Source: Citrobacter enshiensis (GTDB lineage Bacteria; Pseudomonadota; Gammaproteobacteria; Enterobacterales; Enterobacteriaceae). Taken from it: DNA of 64,000 nt. A program made the translations under genes and the position numbers. The stretch's first letter is position 1; each line of letters starts with the position of its first letter. Of the stretch, positions 45,853-58,265 are shown piece by piece. The notes beneath the pieces are model-generated. The model was not told the DNA's origin and did not search any database. It was given only the letters and a program-made list of their open reading frames with translations. The stretch lies in NCBI RefSeq assembly GCF_029338175.1, contig NZ_CP119862.1, positions 1,922,001 through 1,986,000 of the forward strand. Direction: 5' to 3'.

Positions 45853-47262
45853 TCAGGAGCTGCTCATGGCAGAAAACTGCTGGCCCAGGTAGTTACTTGT
45901 GCCATTGAGTTTGCTCATCATGGTATCCAGCTGCGTAAACTGCGCCTTATAACGGGCGACGGTGTCGTCGATACTGGCGCTTACCGCAAGATACTGTTTG
46001 GTCAGCTTTTTCAGTGTCGCATTAATACTGTCCTCGGCGCTGTCGATAATGCCGTCATCGGCGAGGTAGGCTTTCACTTCGGTGGCAATTTTGGTGGTAA
46101 TACCGGTTTCTTTACCGTCACCGACCAGCAACTGACGCGTTGCCGTCGTATTCTCTTTCAGCGCTTTGTCCAGTTTCTCGTCGTCAATCTTCAGCTTGCC
46201 GGTCGTCCCGTCAGTGGTAATGCCGATTTCACTTAAGGTTTTGAACGGACCGTCGCTGCCGCTGTTGGTAAACTGCGCGCGAATACCGGTCTGGATCGTG
46301 CGTACCACGCTGTCGCCAATCAGCGCACCGTTGCTCTGATCCTGCGCTTCCGCGCCCGGGTCCACTTCCGTGTATTTCGTCAGGGAGGTAAAGGTATCCA
46401 TCAGCGAGTTGTACGCATCCACCCAACCTTTAATCGCTTCTGTCGCTTTGTCATTACTTTTGGTAACGGTAAGGCGTGCGTCAGTCACCTCTCTTGGTCA
46501 GATTGAGTGTGACGCCCTGCGGCGCATCGGGTGATGGTGTTGCTCGGGCGTTCAATATCGATGCCGTTAACGGTCAATTGCGCATTCTGCGCGCTGACCA
46601 GTTGTTTCATATTGGCCGGTGCCGGTTGTGCTGTCGTAGGCCAGCAAATCGTTCAGCTTGCTGTCGCCTTCCACGGAAACGGTCATTTGGTTGTCGGTAC
46701 CGGTGTCGGACGTCAGCACCAGCTGATAATCGCCTTCTTTCACTTTAACGATGCTCGCGGAAATACCGCTATCGGCATCATTAATCGCATCACGAATACC
46801 TTCCAGCGAGGTTTGGTCTTTCGTGAGTTTAATTTCCAGCGGTTCTTTGCGGCCTTTTTGTTCGATTTTGAGGGTGCGGCTTTCTGCGGAGGTATCGCCC
46901 AGCGCATCTTTTGTTGAACTGATATCAATACTGGTACTTAACGATTGCGCCTGCGCCAGCTTATTGACGCTGATGGTGTAGATGCCAGGTGCTGCGCCTG
47001 CGGTGGTGGTGGCGGTCAGGTCTTCGGTGCTACTGGTCACGGTGGTGCTCTTAAACAGATCGGCATTATTCAGCGTGGTATTGGCGGTCTGGAATTTTTC
47101 CAGCGCGCTTTTCAGCGTGCCGTACGCCGTCAGGCGCGCAGTGTTAGCGCTCTGCTGTTGCGTGATCGGCGTTAAACGTCCTTTTTCTGCAGTGGTCAGG
47201 TTCGTCAACAATGCATCCAGCGGTAAATTTGAGCCGACGCCCAGTGATGAAATCGAAGCCAT
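45853..47262 (-). CDS. fliD: Flagellar filament cap protein FliD
   Basis: About 468 residues. N-terminus MASISSLGVGSNLPLDALLT, D2/D3 region YQLVLTSDTGTDNQMTVSVE, and C-terminus (AIKGWVDAYNSLMDTFTSLT, YKAQFTQLDTMMSKLNGTSN). Indels near 46625, 46540 and 46485 disrupt the middle. A sigma-28 promoter precedes it at 47301-47327. Confidence 0.95.
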
Positions 47263-47300
47263 GCCTTATTCCTTGTGATTGCAAACAGTAGTTAACCGCG

Positions 47301-47327
47301 TTATCGGCAATCTGTTGGCAAAGTTTA
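47301..47327 (-). promoter_or_regulatory. Sigma-28 (FliA) promoter of fliD
   Basis: On the minus strand TAAACTTT, an 11-base spacer and GCCGATAA, which is the flagellar class 3 consensus at its standard spacing, about 40 bp before the fliD start. Confidence 0.92.
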
Positions 47328-47420
47328 ATAATAGTTTTATGAAAATAATGCGCGGAATAATGGTGAATAAAGAGGGTATTTCGAGGACTAAGAAAAAAGA
47401 GGGCAGAAATTAAAATTTTC

Positions 47421-47447
47421 TAAAGTTCGAATTTAAGGTGCCGATAC
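47421..47447 (+). promoter_or_regulatory. Sigma-28 (FliA) promoter of fliC
   Basis: TAAAGTTC, an 11-base spacer and GCCGATAC, matching the class 3 consensus, followed by a 75-base leader to the fliC start. Confidence 0.93.
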
Positions 47448-47522
47448 AAGGGTTACGGTAAGAAACCGTGGGCAACAGAACAGCCCAATAAACATCAAGT
47501 TGTAATTGATAAGGAAAAGATC

Positions 47523-49076
47523 ATGGCACAAGTCATTAATACAAACAGCCTGTCGCTGTTGACCCAGAATAACCTGAACAAATCTCAGTCTACTCTGAGC
47601 TCCGCTATTGAGCGTCTGTCTTCCGGTCTGCGTATCAACAGCGCGAAAGACGATGCGGCTGGCCAGGCGATCGCTAACCGTTTCACCTCTAACATCAAAG
47701 GTCTGACTCAGGCTTCCCGTAACGCTAACGACGGTATCTCCATTGCGCAGACCACCGAAGGCGCGCTGAACGAAATCAACAACAACCTGCAGCGTGTACG
47801 TGAACTGACTGTTCAGGCAACTAACGGAACCAACTCCGACAGCGACCTGACCTCCATCCAGAACGAAATCACCCAGCGCCTGAGCGAAATCGACCGCGTA
47901 TCCGGTCAGACTCAGTTCAACGGCGTGAAAGTCCTGGCTCAGGACAACACGATGAAAATCCAGGTTGGCGCGAACGACGGCGAAACCATCGATATCGAAT
48001 CTAAAAAAAATCGATACCCAGAGCCTGGGTGTGGCTGACTTCCGCGTGAACGGCGCGCAGAAAGCCACTGGCAGCGACCTGATCTCCAAATTTGGCGCGA
48101 CCGGTACTGATAACTACACTGCAATGGTTAGTGACGGAACCAAAAAACCTGCTGATGCAGGCTATTCAACTGAATCTAAAAAAATTACTGTTGACGTTAA
48201 AAGTCAAACAGTTATGAATGATGGTAAGGCACTGTATGTAAGCGCTACAGATGGTAGCCTGATCGATACCGCTACTGTTGATAACACGAAGTCTGCTTCA
48301 TATATTAAGGCCGGTTCCACGGCTCCTGATACGAAGGCATCTGGTCTTGCTGCATTGGGTGCCAGCGCTAAAGTTGGTGACAAATTCAGCTTTGATGGTA
48401 TGGAATTTACCAAAACGGTTGATGGTACTAACCCAGAAAATGGTAATGGTACATTACTGCAAAAGTTGATGGCAAAACGGTTACCTTCACAGTCGATTCT
48501 TCTACTGACGCAACAGGTAAAGATGCTGTAGTTAAAACAGACGTTGATTTGTATACCTCCCAGTCTGGTGCTTTAACGACGAATGCAACAACCGCTAACA
48601 AAGCGGCTACCGTAACCGATCTGCAGAATGCGAATGCCACCAAAACTGGCAGCACGCTGAAATCAAGCGGTGCAACCTATAACGTTGACGTTGATGGCGT
48701 TGTAACCAACGATGCAGACGACAAAACCATGTACATCACTACCGGCACCAACGGTAGCGCTAAACTGGTTAACGAAGACGTAGCAAAAGCAAGCACCAGC
48801 ACTGAAGATCCGCTGGCCGTTATTGACAGTGCGCTGGCACAGGTTGACGCACTGCGTTCTGACCTCGGTGCGGTACAGAACCGTTTCGATTCTACCATCA
48901 CCAACCTGGGCAACACCGTCAACAACCTGACCTCTGCTCGTAGCCGTATCGAAGATGCTGACTACGCGACCGAAGTGTCCAACATGTCCAAAGCACAGAT
49001 CCTGCAACAGGCGGGTACCTCTGTTCTGGCACAGGCCAACCAGGTTCCGCAGAACGTTCTGTCTCTGCTGCGTTAA
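47523..49076 (+). CDS. fliC: Flagellin FliC
   Basis: About 517 residues. The conserved D0/D1 N-terminus ([40 protein letters not shown]) and C-terminus ([20 protein letters not shown], ending [11 protein letters not shown]) flank a variable, Lys/Asp/Thr-rich D2/D3 region that defines the H antigen. The first indel lies in a run of eight A at 48003-48010, where seven restore [10 protein letters not shown]. The second lies near 48458. Both look like sequence errors, though an A8 run can also cause transcriptional slippage. A terminator follows at 49094-49117. Confidence 0.96.
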
Positions 49077-49093
49077 TTCACACTTTTCGCTCA

Positions 49094-49117
49094 AACCCCG
49101 CTTCGGCGGGGTTTTTT
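49094..49117 (+). terminator. fliC terminator
   Basis: AACCCCGC/GCGGGGTT stem with a TTCG loop region, then TTTTTT. The fliC 3' end is the source of the FliX sRNA in E. coli, so this terminator could also end such an sRNA here. Confidence 0.9.
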
Positions 49118-49239
49118 ACGCCCGGCATTTACACGTAACCCCTAAATAACCCCTCATTTCACCCACTATTCATCCGATTAAAACCCCTGCAGAAACGGAT
49201 AATCATGCCGATAACTCATTTAACGCAGGGCTGTTTATC

Positions 49240-49960
49240 GTGAATTCACTGTATACCGCTGAAGGTGTAATGGATAAACACTCGCTGTGGCAGCGTTATG
49301 TACCGCTGGTGCGTCACGAAGCATTGCGCCTTCAGGTGCGTTTGCCCGCGAGCGTAGAACTGGACGACCTGCTACAGGCAGGTGGCATCGGGTTATTAAA
49401 TGCAGTTGACCGATATGATGCTCTGCAAGGAACGGCATTTACCACTTACGCAGTGCAGCGTATTCGTGGAGCAATGCTGGATGAACTACGCAGCCGGGAT
49501 TGGGTCCCGCGTAGCGTCCGGCGCAATGCTCGCGAAGTGGCGCAGGCGATGGGGCAACTGGAACAGGAATTAGGACGTAACGCGACGGAAACTGAAGTGG
49601 CGGAGCGTCTGGCGATTCCTGTGCAAGAGTATCGTCAGATGTTGCTCGATACCAATAACAGCCAGCTCTTCTCCTATGACGAGTGGCGGGAAGAGCATGG
49701 CGATAGCGTCGAGCTGGTGACTGAAGAACATCAGCAGGAAAACCCGCTACAACAGCTTCTTGAGAGCAATTTACGCCAGCGCGTGATGGATGCCATTGAG
49801 GCACTGCCGGAACGTGAACAACTGGTGTTGACGCTCTATTACCAGGAAGAGCTTAATCTCAAAAGAGATTGGTGCTGTCCTGGAGGTTGGCGAGTCACGG
49901 GTGAGCCAGTTGCACAGTCAGGCGATCAAACGTCTACGCACCAAGCTGGGTAAGTTATAG
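49240..49960 (+). CDS. fliA: Flagellar sigma factor FliA (sigma-28)
   Basis: 239 residues from a GTG at 49240 ([20 protein letters not shown]). Region 2 is [20 protein letters not shown] and [20 protein letters not shown]; region 3 is [20 protein letters not shown]; region 4 begins [20 protein letters not shown]. An indel near 49863 shifts the last 30 codons, which in the right frame read [20 protein letters not shown] and stop at 49960. It recognises the promoters at fliC and fliD. Confidence 0.96.
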
Positions 49961-50019
49961 GCGGCGGTTATCGCGCCGCCGAAAAATGCCGCACAACGAA
50001 TTGACTACCAGGAGTTCTC

Positions 50020-50571
50020 ATGACGGTGCAGCAATCTAAAAGACGGCCACTAAGCCGCTACCTCAAAGATTTTAAACACAGCCAGACGCATTGCGCGCAT
50101 TGCCACAAACTGCTCGACAGGATCACGCTGGTCCGTTGCGGGCAGATTGTGAACAAAATTGCCATTTCCAGACTGGATTCGCTGTTTGATGACGCCGCCT
50201 GGCAGCAGGAGCAAAAAGAGTGGGTCGCTCTGTGCCGTTTTTGCGGTGATCTGCACTGCAAAGAGCAGAGTGACTTTTTCGACATCATCGGTTTTAAACA
50301 ATTTTTGTTTGAGCAGACCGAAATGAGTCATGGCACGGTGCGCGAATACGTCGTCCGCCTGCGCCGACTCGGCAATCATCTCACGGAACAAAACATCACC
50401 CACGATTTGGTGCAGGACGGTTTTCTTGATGAAAGCCTGTCTCCCTGGTTACCCGAAACCAGCACCAATAACTATCGGATCGCGCTGCGCAAGTATGAAC
50501 AATACAAAGCGCATGCCGTCCCTGGACAGATGCAGAATTCCTGCTGTTCCGCGACTTCTGATATATATTAA
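50020..50571 (+). CDS. fliZ: FliZ, regulator of flagellar and sigma-S genes
   Basis: Intact 183 residues: RRPLSRYLKDFKHSQTHCAH, four Cys in two C-x-x-C-like pairs, and the SAM-like core GTVREYVVRLRRLGNHLTEQ. FliZ represses sigma-S promoters and raises FlhDC activity. It lies 59 bp downstream of fliA in the same operon. Confidence 0.96.
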   Translation: MTVQQSKRRPLSRYLKDFKHSQTHCAHCHKLLDRITLVRCGQIVNKIAISRLDSLFDDAAWQQEQKEWVALCRFCGDLHCKEQSDFFDIIGFKQFLFEQTEMSHGTVREYVVRLRRLGNHLTEQNITHDLVQDGFLDESLSPWLPETSTNNYRIALRKYEQYKAHAVPGQMQNSCCSATSDIY

Positions 50572-50658
50572 AAAAGCATAAGATGTAGCGGAGTCGTTTT
50601 TGTGATTAACGGCAAACCCTCTACACTACCGTGATATATAACAACATTCGGGGTAACT

Positions 50659-51460
50659 ATGAAATTAGCACTTCTGGGACGTCAGGCTCTGATGGGTGTG
50701 ATGGCTGTTGCACTCGTCGCCGGAATGAGCGTGAAGACTTTTGCAGATGAAGGTCTGTTAAATAAAGTGAAAGAGCGCGGTACGCTGCTGGTGGGACTGG
50801 AAGGGGACATATCCTCCGTTCAGTTTTCAGGGCGATGACGGTAAGTTGACCGGTTTTGAAGTGGAGTTTGCGCAGGAGTTGGCGAAACATCTGGGGGTTA
50901 AAGCCGAGCTGAAACCGACCAAATGGGACGGTATGCTGGCATCGCTGGATTCCAAACGTATTGATGTCGTCATTAATCAGGTGACCATCTCCGACGAACG
51001 TAAGAAGAAATACGATTTCTCTACCCCGTATACCGTTTCGGGTATCCAGGCGCTGGTGAAAAAAGGCAATGAAGGCAGCATCAAAACTGCGGCTGACCTG
51101 AAAGGCAAGAAAGTGGGTGTGGGGCTGGGAACCAACTACGAAGAGTGGTTGCGCCAGAACGTTGAAGGTGTCGACATCCGCACTTACGATGATGACCCGA
51201 CCAAATATCAGGATCTGCGCGTGGGTCGTATTGACGCTATCCTGGTGGATCGCCTGGCAGCGCTGGATCTGGTGAAGAAAACCAAAGACACGCTGGCGGT
51301 GACCGGTGAAGCGTTCTCCCGTCAGGAATCCGGCGTTGCGCTGCGTAAAGGTAACGACGATTTGCTGAAAGCGGTGGATGCGGCGATTGCCGACATGCAG
51401 AAAGATGGCTCGCTGAAAGCGCTGTCTGAAAAATGGTTTGGTGCAGATGTGACGAAATAA
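50659..51460 (+). CDS. tcyJ: L-cystine-binding periplasmic protein TcyJ (FliY)
   Basis: 266 residues. The signal peptide ends AGMSVKTFA-DEG. The solute-binding domain has GKLTGFEVEFAQELAKHLGV, KWDGMLASLDSKRIDVVINQ and FSTPYTVSGIQALVKKG. An extra G near 50806 breaks the TYPPFSFQ segment. It feeds the TcyLN transporter. A terminator (GGCGC/GCGCC plus T run) follows at 51482-51505. Confidence 0.96.
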
Positions 51461-51481
51461 TCGTCAACATTGCAAAAAAAA

Positions 51482-51505
51482 GGCGCTTTCACGGGCGCCT
51501 TTTTT
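51482..51505 (+). terminator. tcyJ terminator
   Basis: GGCGCTTTCACGGGCGCC hairpin followed by TTTTTT. Confidence 0.85.
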
Positions 51506-51533
51506 ATTTCATCCGAATGAACGTGCATAATAA

Positions 51534-52556
<1,023 letters not shown>

Positions 52557-52577
52557 CAACCAGGTCGAAAAACGCGA

Positions 52578-53247
52578 ATGCAAGAAAGTATCCAACTGGT
52601 GATTGATTCTCTGCCGTATCTGCTCAAAGGGGCGGTGTTCACGCTGCAACTGAGTATCGGCGGGATGTTTTTTGGTCTGCTGCTGGGATTTATTCTGGCG
52701 CTGATGCGCATGTCGCCGCTGTTGCCTGTCCGGTGGCTGGCGCGCTTGTTATATCTCCATTTTCAGGGGGACGCCGCTGATCGCCCAACTGTTTATGATC
52801 TACTACGGTCTGCCGCAGTTCGGTATTGAGCTGGACCCCATCCCGGCGGCGATGATCGCTTGTCGCTCAATACGGCGGCTTACACTCTGAGAAACGCTGC
52901 GCGCGGCGATCTCCTCCATTGACAAAGGTCAGTGGGAAGCGGCGGCGAGTATCGGCATGACGCCGTGGCAAACGCTGCGCCGCGCCATCTTACCGCAGGC
53001 TGCCCGTGTGGCCTTGCCGCCGCTGAGCAACAGTTTTATCAGTCTGGTGAAGGATACCTCGCTGGCGGCGACGATTCAGGTGCCGGAACTGTTCCGTCAG
53101 GCGCAGTTGATCACGTCGCGTACGCTGGAAGTCTTCACCATGTATCTGGCCGCCTCGTTGATCTATTGGGTGATGGCGACGGTGCTATCGGCACTGCAGA
53201 ACTACTTTGAAGACCAGCTTAACCGCCAGGAGAAAGATCCGAAATGA
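52578..53247 (+). CDS. tcyL: L-cystine ABC transporter permease TcyL (YecS)
   Basis: 222 residues. [20 protein letters not shown] opens the protein, and the EAA loop is [20 protein letters not shown] followed by [11 protein letters not shown]. Frame shifts near 52760, 52855 and 52890 break the middle ([20 protein letters not shown] should be continuous). The stop overlaps the tcyN start by 4 bp. Confidence 0.95.
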
Positions 53248-53996
53248 GTGCCATCGAAGTCAAAAACCTGGTGAAAAAATTCCATGGGCAGACGGTGCTG
53301 CATGGCATCGATCTCGAGGTCTCACCGGGTGAGGTCGTCGCCATTATTGGGCCGAGCGGTTCGGGCAAAACCACGTTACTGCGCAGTATCAATCTTTTGG
53401 AAGTGCCGGAAGCCGGCACGATCAAAGTGGGGGATATCACCATTGATACCGCCCGCTCCTTAAATCAGCAGAAGGGATTGATTCGCCAGTTGCGTCAGCA
53501 TGTGGGTTTTGTATTCCAGAACTTCAATTTGTTTCCGCATCGTACGGTGGTGGAGAACATCATTGAAGGCCCGGTGATTGTCAAAGGTGAATCCAAAGCG
53601 GAAGCAACGGCCCGTGCGCATGAGCTGCTGGCAAAGGTCGGGCTGACCGGGAAGGAGACCAGCTACCCTCGGCGCTTATCCGGCGGGCAGCAGCAACGTG
53701 TGGCGATCGCGCGTGCGCTGGCAATGCGCCCGGAGGTCATTTTGTTTGATGAGCCGACCTCTGCGCTCGATCCTGAGCTGGTGGGGGAGGTGCTCAATAC
53801 TATCCGCCAGCTGGCACAGGAAAAACGGACCATGGTGATTGTGACGCACGAGATGAGTTTTGCTCGCGACGTTGCCGACCGGGCGATATTCATGGATCAG
53901 GGACGAATTGTGGAACAGGGGCCCGCAAAATCGTTATTTAGCCATCCACAGCAACCGCGAACTCGCCAGTTTCTTGAGAAATTTCTGATGAAATAA
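53244..53996 (+). CDS. tcyN: L-cystine ABC transporter ATPase TcyN (YecC)
   Basis: Intact 250 residues. Walker A GPSGSGKTTLLRS, signature RLSGGQQQRVAIARAL, Walker B EVILFDEPTSALD and switch His in VTHEMSFARD. It energises TcyL for cystine uptake. Confidence 0.97.
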   Translation: MSAIEVKNLVKKFHGQTVLHGIDLEVSPGEVVAIIGPSGSGKTTLLRSINLLEVPEAGTIKVGDITIDTARSLNQQKGLIRQLRQHVGFVFQNFNLFPHRTVVENIIEGPVIVKGESKAEATARAHELLAKVGLTGKETSYPRRLSGGQQQRVAIARALAMRPEVILFDEPTSALDPELVGEVLNTIRQLAQEKRTMVIVTHEMSFARDVADRAIFMDQGRIVEQGPAKSLFSHPQQPRTRQFLEKFLMK

Positions 53997-54229
53997 ATGG
54001 TCTTGCGATACTCGCCCGAAATAATCCTCTTTTGGGCGAGTATATTTGAATAAATATGACGCCATCCCGCCTGGTTAATGCATTTTCACCTAATATTGAT
54101 GGGTATATTGAAATAAAGTTCAAGTAATCCTCTTCCTGACCGATATTTTATTCATATAAACTACATTTATGTGATAGCGTGTTTACTCATTAAAAATGAT
54201 TATCAATCTCAGAGGTGGTATCCCCTGAT

Positions 54230-54953
54230 ATGCAGGAAAATGATTTCTTCACCTGGCGACGGAGTATGCTGAAACGCTTTCAGGAAATGGCGACGGCAGA
54301 GGATGTCTATCGCGAATTACAGCACCAGACGTGTCAACTGGAGTTCGATTATTACGCGTTATGCGTTCGTCATCCGGTCCCGTTTACACGGCCAAAAACC
54401 TCTCTTCACACGACGTATCCTCAGGCATGGATTGCGCACTATCAGTCTGAAAACTATTTTGCTATCGACCCGGTGCTGAAACCGGAAAACTTCAAACAGG
54501 GTCATTTACCCTGGAATGACGCATTATTCACTGATACTCAGACACTGTGGGGATGCGGCACGCTCCCACGGCTTGCGAAAGGGGATCACGCAGTGCTATA
54601 TGCTGCCGAATCGCGCGCTGGGGTTCCTTTCCGTTTCCCGGTCAAGCGTACGCAATGTTCCCTTTGCCTGTGATGAGGTTGAGCTGAAACTGCAGCTACT
54701 GGTCCGTGAGAGCCTCTCAGTGCTTACGCGGCTGGAAGATGACATGGTCACGACGCCGGAGATGCGTTTTAGCAAGCGGGAAAAGGAGATCTTAAAGTGG
54801 ACGGCCGAAGGGAAAACGTCGTCTGAAATCGCCATGATCCTGTCGATTTCGGAGAACACCGTCAACTTTCATCAGAAGAATATGCAGAAGAAGTTTAACG
54901 CGCCGAATAAGACGCAGATTGCCTGCTATGCGGCGGCTATCGGTCTGATTTAA
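54230..54953 (+). CDS. sdiA: LuxR-type quorum-sensing regulator SdiA
   Basis: 240 residues from the ATG at 54230 (MQENDFFTWRRSMLKRFQEM). The autoinducer-binding domain has LEFDYYALCVRHPVPFTRPK and NYFAIDPVLKPENFKQGHLP; the LuxR helix-turn-helix is FSKREKEILKWTAEGKTSSE then IAMILSISENTVNFHQKNM. Indels near 54553 and 54650 split the middle. SdiA senses acyl-homoserine lactones of other bacteria, and no luxI-type synthase is visible. Confidence 0.95.
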
Positions 54954-54977
54954 ATGTGATTTTTGTGCTCTGGCGCA

Positions 54978-55010
54978 AAACCGGCTGAAAGCGCTGCCCT
55001 CAGCCGGTTT
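54978..55010. terminator. Bidirectional terminator between sdiA and yecF
   Basis: AAACCGGCTGA/TCAGCCGGTTT, a perfect 11-bp stem with an 11-base loop, between the convergent stop codons. Confidence 0.85.
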
Positions 55011-55014
55011 CACA

Positions 55015-55239
55015 TTACTGACGGTAAGCTTGTTTAATTTGCTTAACAGTGTTGGAAAATACCGCTGCTTGCGATTTGTCCTCAATCAGCGCGAGCTGTT
55101 TTTCCATTTTAAGAATCACGCGCCCTGCGTCTGCTTGCCCCATTGCCTGCAGCATCAGCGTTAACATGGCTTTCAGGCAGGTGACTTCGTTAGCCAATTC
55201 TTGATTATTCTCGGCAGTGGAAAAATCAGGCGTACTCAT
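55015..55239 (-). CDS. yecF: Small protein YecF (DUF2594)
   Basis: Intact 74 residues: [40 protein letters not shown], ending [10 protein letters not shown]. Helical, cytoplasmic, function unknown. Conserved between sdiA and uvrY. Confidence 0.94.
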   Translation of the reverse strand: MSTPDFSTAENNQELANEVTCLKAMLTLMLQAMGQADAGRVILKMEKQLALIEDKSQAAVFSNTVKQIKQAYRQ

Positions 55240-55701
55240 TTATTTTCCTCGTTGTGTTACAGTGAAAAAGTGCGATGGCAAATGTTAAGGCGGCGGAGTA
55301 TACCATAAGCCGCGCTAAAAATATCAGTGGTTGTTTTTTGGTCGAAACTGAAGCCTGGGCCATTAAAATAAACAACGCCTTGCAGTGGATATATTTTCCT
55401 CACCCATTGTTTATGGCGCGTATTTTACTCGTTAATTATTGTTACAAAGTTGCTTCCTATTTATCATTTAGGCTGAAGGGGCGTGAATTTTTTGTCACTA
55501 TTCTGAAACTTCAAGAGAGATATAGCCGATGGGAATGGCTGTTTTACGGGGGAAGTTTCCACATTCCGTACAATCTAATTTCCAAAAACGAGAACAAAAT
55601 CTAAGAGGGGGTGTTTTTTACGTTTCAAAGTTGAGATAAAACCCGCTAATATATGGCCGATTAACTATCAGTAGCGTTATCCCTATTCTGGAGATATTCC
55701 T
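55240..55701. other. Intergenic region upstream of uvrY
   Basis: A 462-bp A/T-rich gap. A 109-codon frame at 55275-55604 has no ribosome site or family resemblance and I do not call it. The region should hold the uvrY promoters. Confidence 0.5.
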
Positions 55702-56367
55702 TTGATCAACGTTCTTCTTGGTTGATGACCACTGAACCTGGTGCGCGCAGGGATACGAAGCGCATTCTGGGAAGATTATAAAGGGCATAAAAGTCGTCGG
55801 CGAAGCATGTTGCGGTGAGGATGCTGTTAAATGGTGTCGCGCAAATACCGCTGACGTCGTGTTGATGGACATGAACATGCCCGGAATTGGCGGTCTTGAA
55901 GGCGACGCGTAAAATTGCGCGTTCAACGGCTGACATTAAAGTGATCATGTTGACGGTCCATACGGAAAACCCGTTACCCGCCAAAGTCATGCAGGCGGGG
56001 GCAGCAGGGTATCTGAGTAAAGGTGCGGCTCCGCAGGAAGTGGTGAGTGCGATTCGTTCCGTGTTCTCCGGGCAACGTTATATTGCTTCCGACATTGCAC
56101 AGCAGATGGCCCTTAGCCAGATCGGAGCCGGTAAAAAACGGAAACCCCGTTTGCCAGTTGTCTGACGCGAGTTTGCAGATTATGCTGATGATCACCAAAG
56201 GCCAGAAGGTGAATGAGATTTCAGAACAACTGAATCTCAGCCCTAAAACGGTGAACAGTTATCGCTACCGGATGTTCAGTAAACTAAACATTCATGGCGA
56301 TGTGGAGCTGACTCACCTGGCAATTCGTCATGGCCTGTGTAATGCGGAGACGTTAACAAGCCAGTGA
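55702..56367 (+). CDS. uvrY: Response regulator UvrY (BarA-UvrY system)
   Basis: 218 residues from a TTG at 55702 (MINVLLVDDHELVRAG after removing one G). Receiver Asp in [20 protein letters not shown], Lys in [12 protein letters not shown], NarL-type helix-turn-helix in [20 protein letters not shown]. It activates csrB/csrC. Indels near 55709, 55722, 55770, 55908 and 56142 break the frame. The stop overlaps the uvrC start. Confidence 0.95.
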
Positions 56368-58209
56368 GCCTTCAGTTTGACGCGAAAGCGTTTTTGAAAA
56401 CCGTTACCAGCCAGCCCGGCGTTTATCGTATGTATGATGCTGGTGGTACGGTTATTTATGTCGGTAAAGCGAAGGGACCTGAAAAAACGGCTTTCCAGCT
56501 ATTTTCGCAGCAACCTTGCTTCGCGGAAAACCGAAGCGCTGGTAGCGCAAATTCAGCAAATTGATGTAACGGTCACCCATACGGAAACCGAAGCGTTACT
56601 GCTTGAGCATAACTACATCAAGTTGTATCAGCCTCGCTATAACGTGCTGCTGCGTGACGATAAATCCTATCCCCTTATTTTTCTGAGCGGCGATACGCAT
56701 CCGCGTCTGGCGATGCACCGTGGCGCCAAACATGCGAAAGGTGAGTATTTTGGGCCGTTCCCAAACGGCTATCCGTGCGCGAAACATTGGGCGTTACTGC
56801 AAAAAATCTTTCCGATTCGCCAGTGTGAAAACAGCGTTTACCGCAACCGCTCGCGCCCCTGTCTGCAATATCAGATTGGTCGTTGCCTTGGCCCCTGCGT
56901 AGCAGGCCTGGTCAGCGAGGAAGAATACGCCCAGCAGGTCGAGTACGTGCGCCTGTTTTTATCCGGCAAAGACGATCAGGTTTTGACGCAGTTGATCGCG
57001 CGGATGGAAAACGCCAGCCGCAATCTGGAATTTGAAGAAGCCGCGCGCATTCGCGATCAAATACAGGCTGTGCGTCGTGTTACCGAAAAACAGTTTGTGT
57101 CGAATAACGGCGACGATCTTGATGTTATCGGGGTGGCTTTCGACGCGGGAATGGCCTGTCTGCACGTGCTCTTTATACGCCAGGGCAAAGTGCTGGGTAG
57201 CCGCAGCTATTTCCCTAAAGTGCCGGGCGGTACCGAAATGGGCGAAGTCGTGGAGACGTTTGTCGGGCAGTTCTATCTGCAAGGCAGTCAGATGCGAACG
57301 CTGCCGGGTGAAATCCTGCTGGATTTTAATCTGAGTGACAAAACGTTGTTGGCGGACTCGCTGTCGGAACTGGCTGGACGCCGGGTCAATGTGCAGACGA
57401 AACCGCGTGGCGATCGTGCAAGGTATCTCAAGCTGGCGCGTACTAATGCTGCGACGGCGCTGACGACGAAACTCTCCCAGCAGTCGACCATTACCCAGCG
57501 TCTGACGGCGCTGGCGACGGTGTTGAAACTGCCGGCGGTAAAACGTATGGAATGTTTCGATATTAGTCACACCATGGGTGAGCAGACGGTCGCCTCCTGC
57601 GTGGTCTTTGACGCCAACGGGACCGCTGCGTGCTGAATATCGTCGCTATAACATTACTGGCATCACACCAGGCGATGATTATGCCGCGATGAATCAGGTG
57701 CTGCGTCGACGTTATGGCAAAGCGATTGAAGAAAGTAAAATCCCGGACGTTATTCTGATTGATGGCGGAAGGGGACAGCTTGGCCAGGCAAAAGCGGTCT
57801 TTGCTGAAACTGGATGTTCCCCTGGTGAGTAAACAGCATCCATTGCTGCTGGGGGTGGCGAAAGGCGCCGATCGTAAGGCGGGTCTGGAAACACTGTTCT
57901 TCGAACCGGAAGGGTGAGGGGGTTCAGTTTGCCCCCGGATTCTCCGGCGCTACACGTGATCCAGCATATTCGCGATGAGTCTCACGACCATGCGATCGGC
58001 GGACATCGTAAAAAAACGGGCGAAAGTGAAAAATACCAGCACGCTGGAAACCATTGAAGGCGTTGGCCCCAAACGTCGGCAGATGCTGTTGAAATATATG
58101 GGTTGGTTTGCAAGGGATTACGTTAACGCCAGCGTAGAAGAGAATTGCAAAAGTGCCGGGTATTTCGCAAGGTCTGGCAGAAAAGATCTTCTACTCGTTG
58201 AAACATTGA
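56364..58209 (+). CDS. uvrC: Excinuclease ABC subunit C
   Basis: 610 residues from a GTG at 56364. The N-terminal GIY-YIG domain shows [19 protein letters not shown]; the Cys-rich segment is [20 protein letters not shown], the UVR motif [18 protein letters not shown], the RNase H-like domain has [20 protein letters not shown] and [10 protein letters not shown], and the helix-hairpin-helix end has [20 protein letters not shown]. Indels near 56480, 57628, 57808, 57912 and 58168. It makes both incisions in nucleotide excision repair. Confidence 0.96.
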
Positions 58210-58265
58210 GGCCTCTGTAGCAACATAGGGGTAATTTCTCTGACAACAGATAGTTACCCGTCACT

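Noticed and set aside
47523..49240. Search for a fliB flagellin methylase between fliC and fliA
   Set aside because: Only 163 bp separate fliC and fliA, holding a terminator and promoter, so no fliB is present.
55275..55604. 109-codon frame upstream of uvrY
   Set aside because: Translation gives no recognisable domain, there is no ribosome site, and it is in an A/T-rich promoter region.
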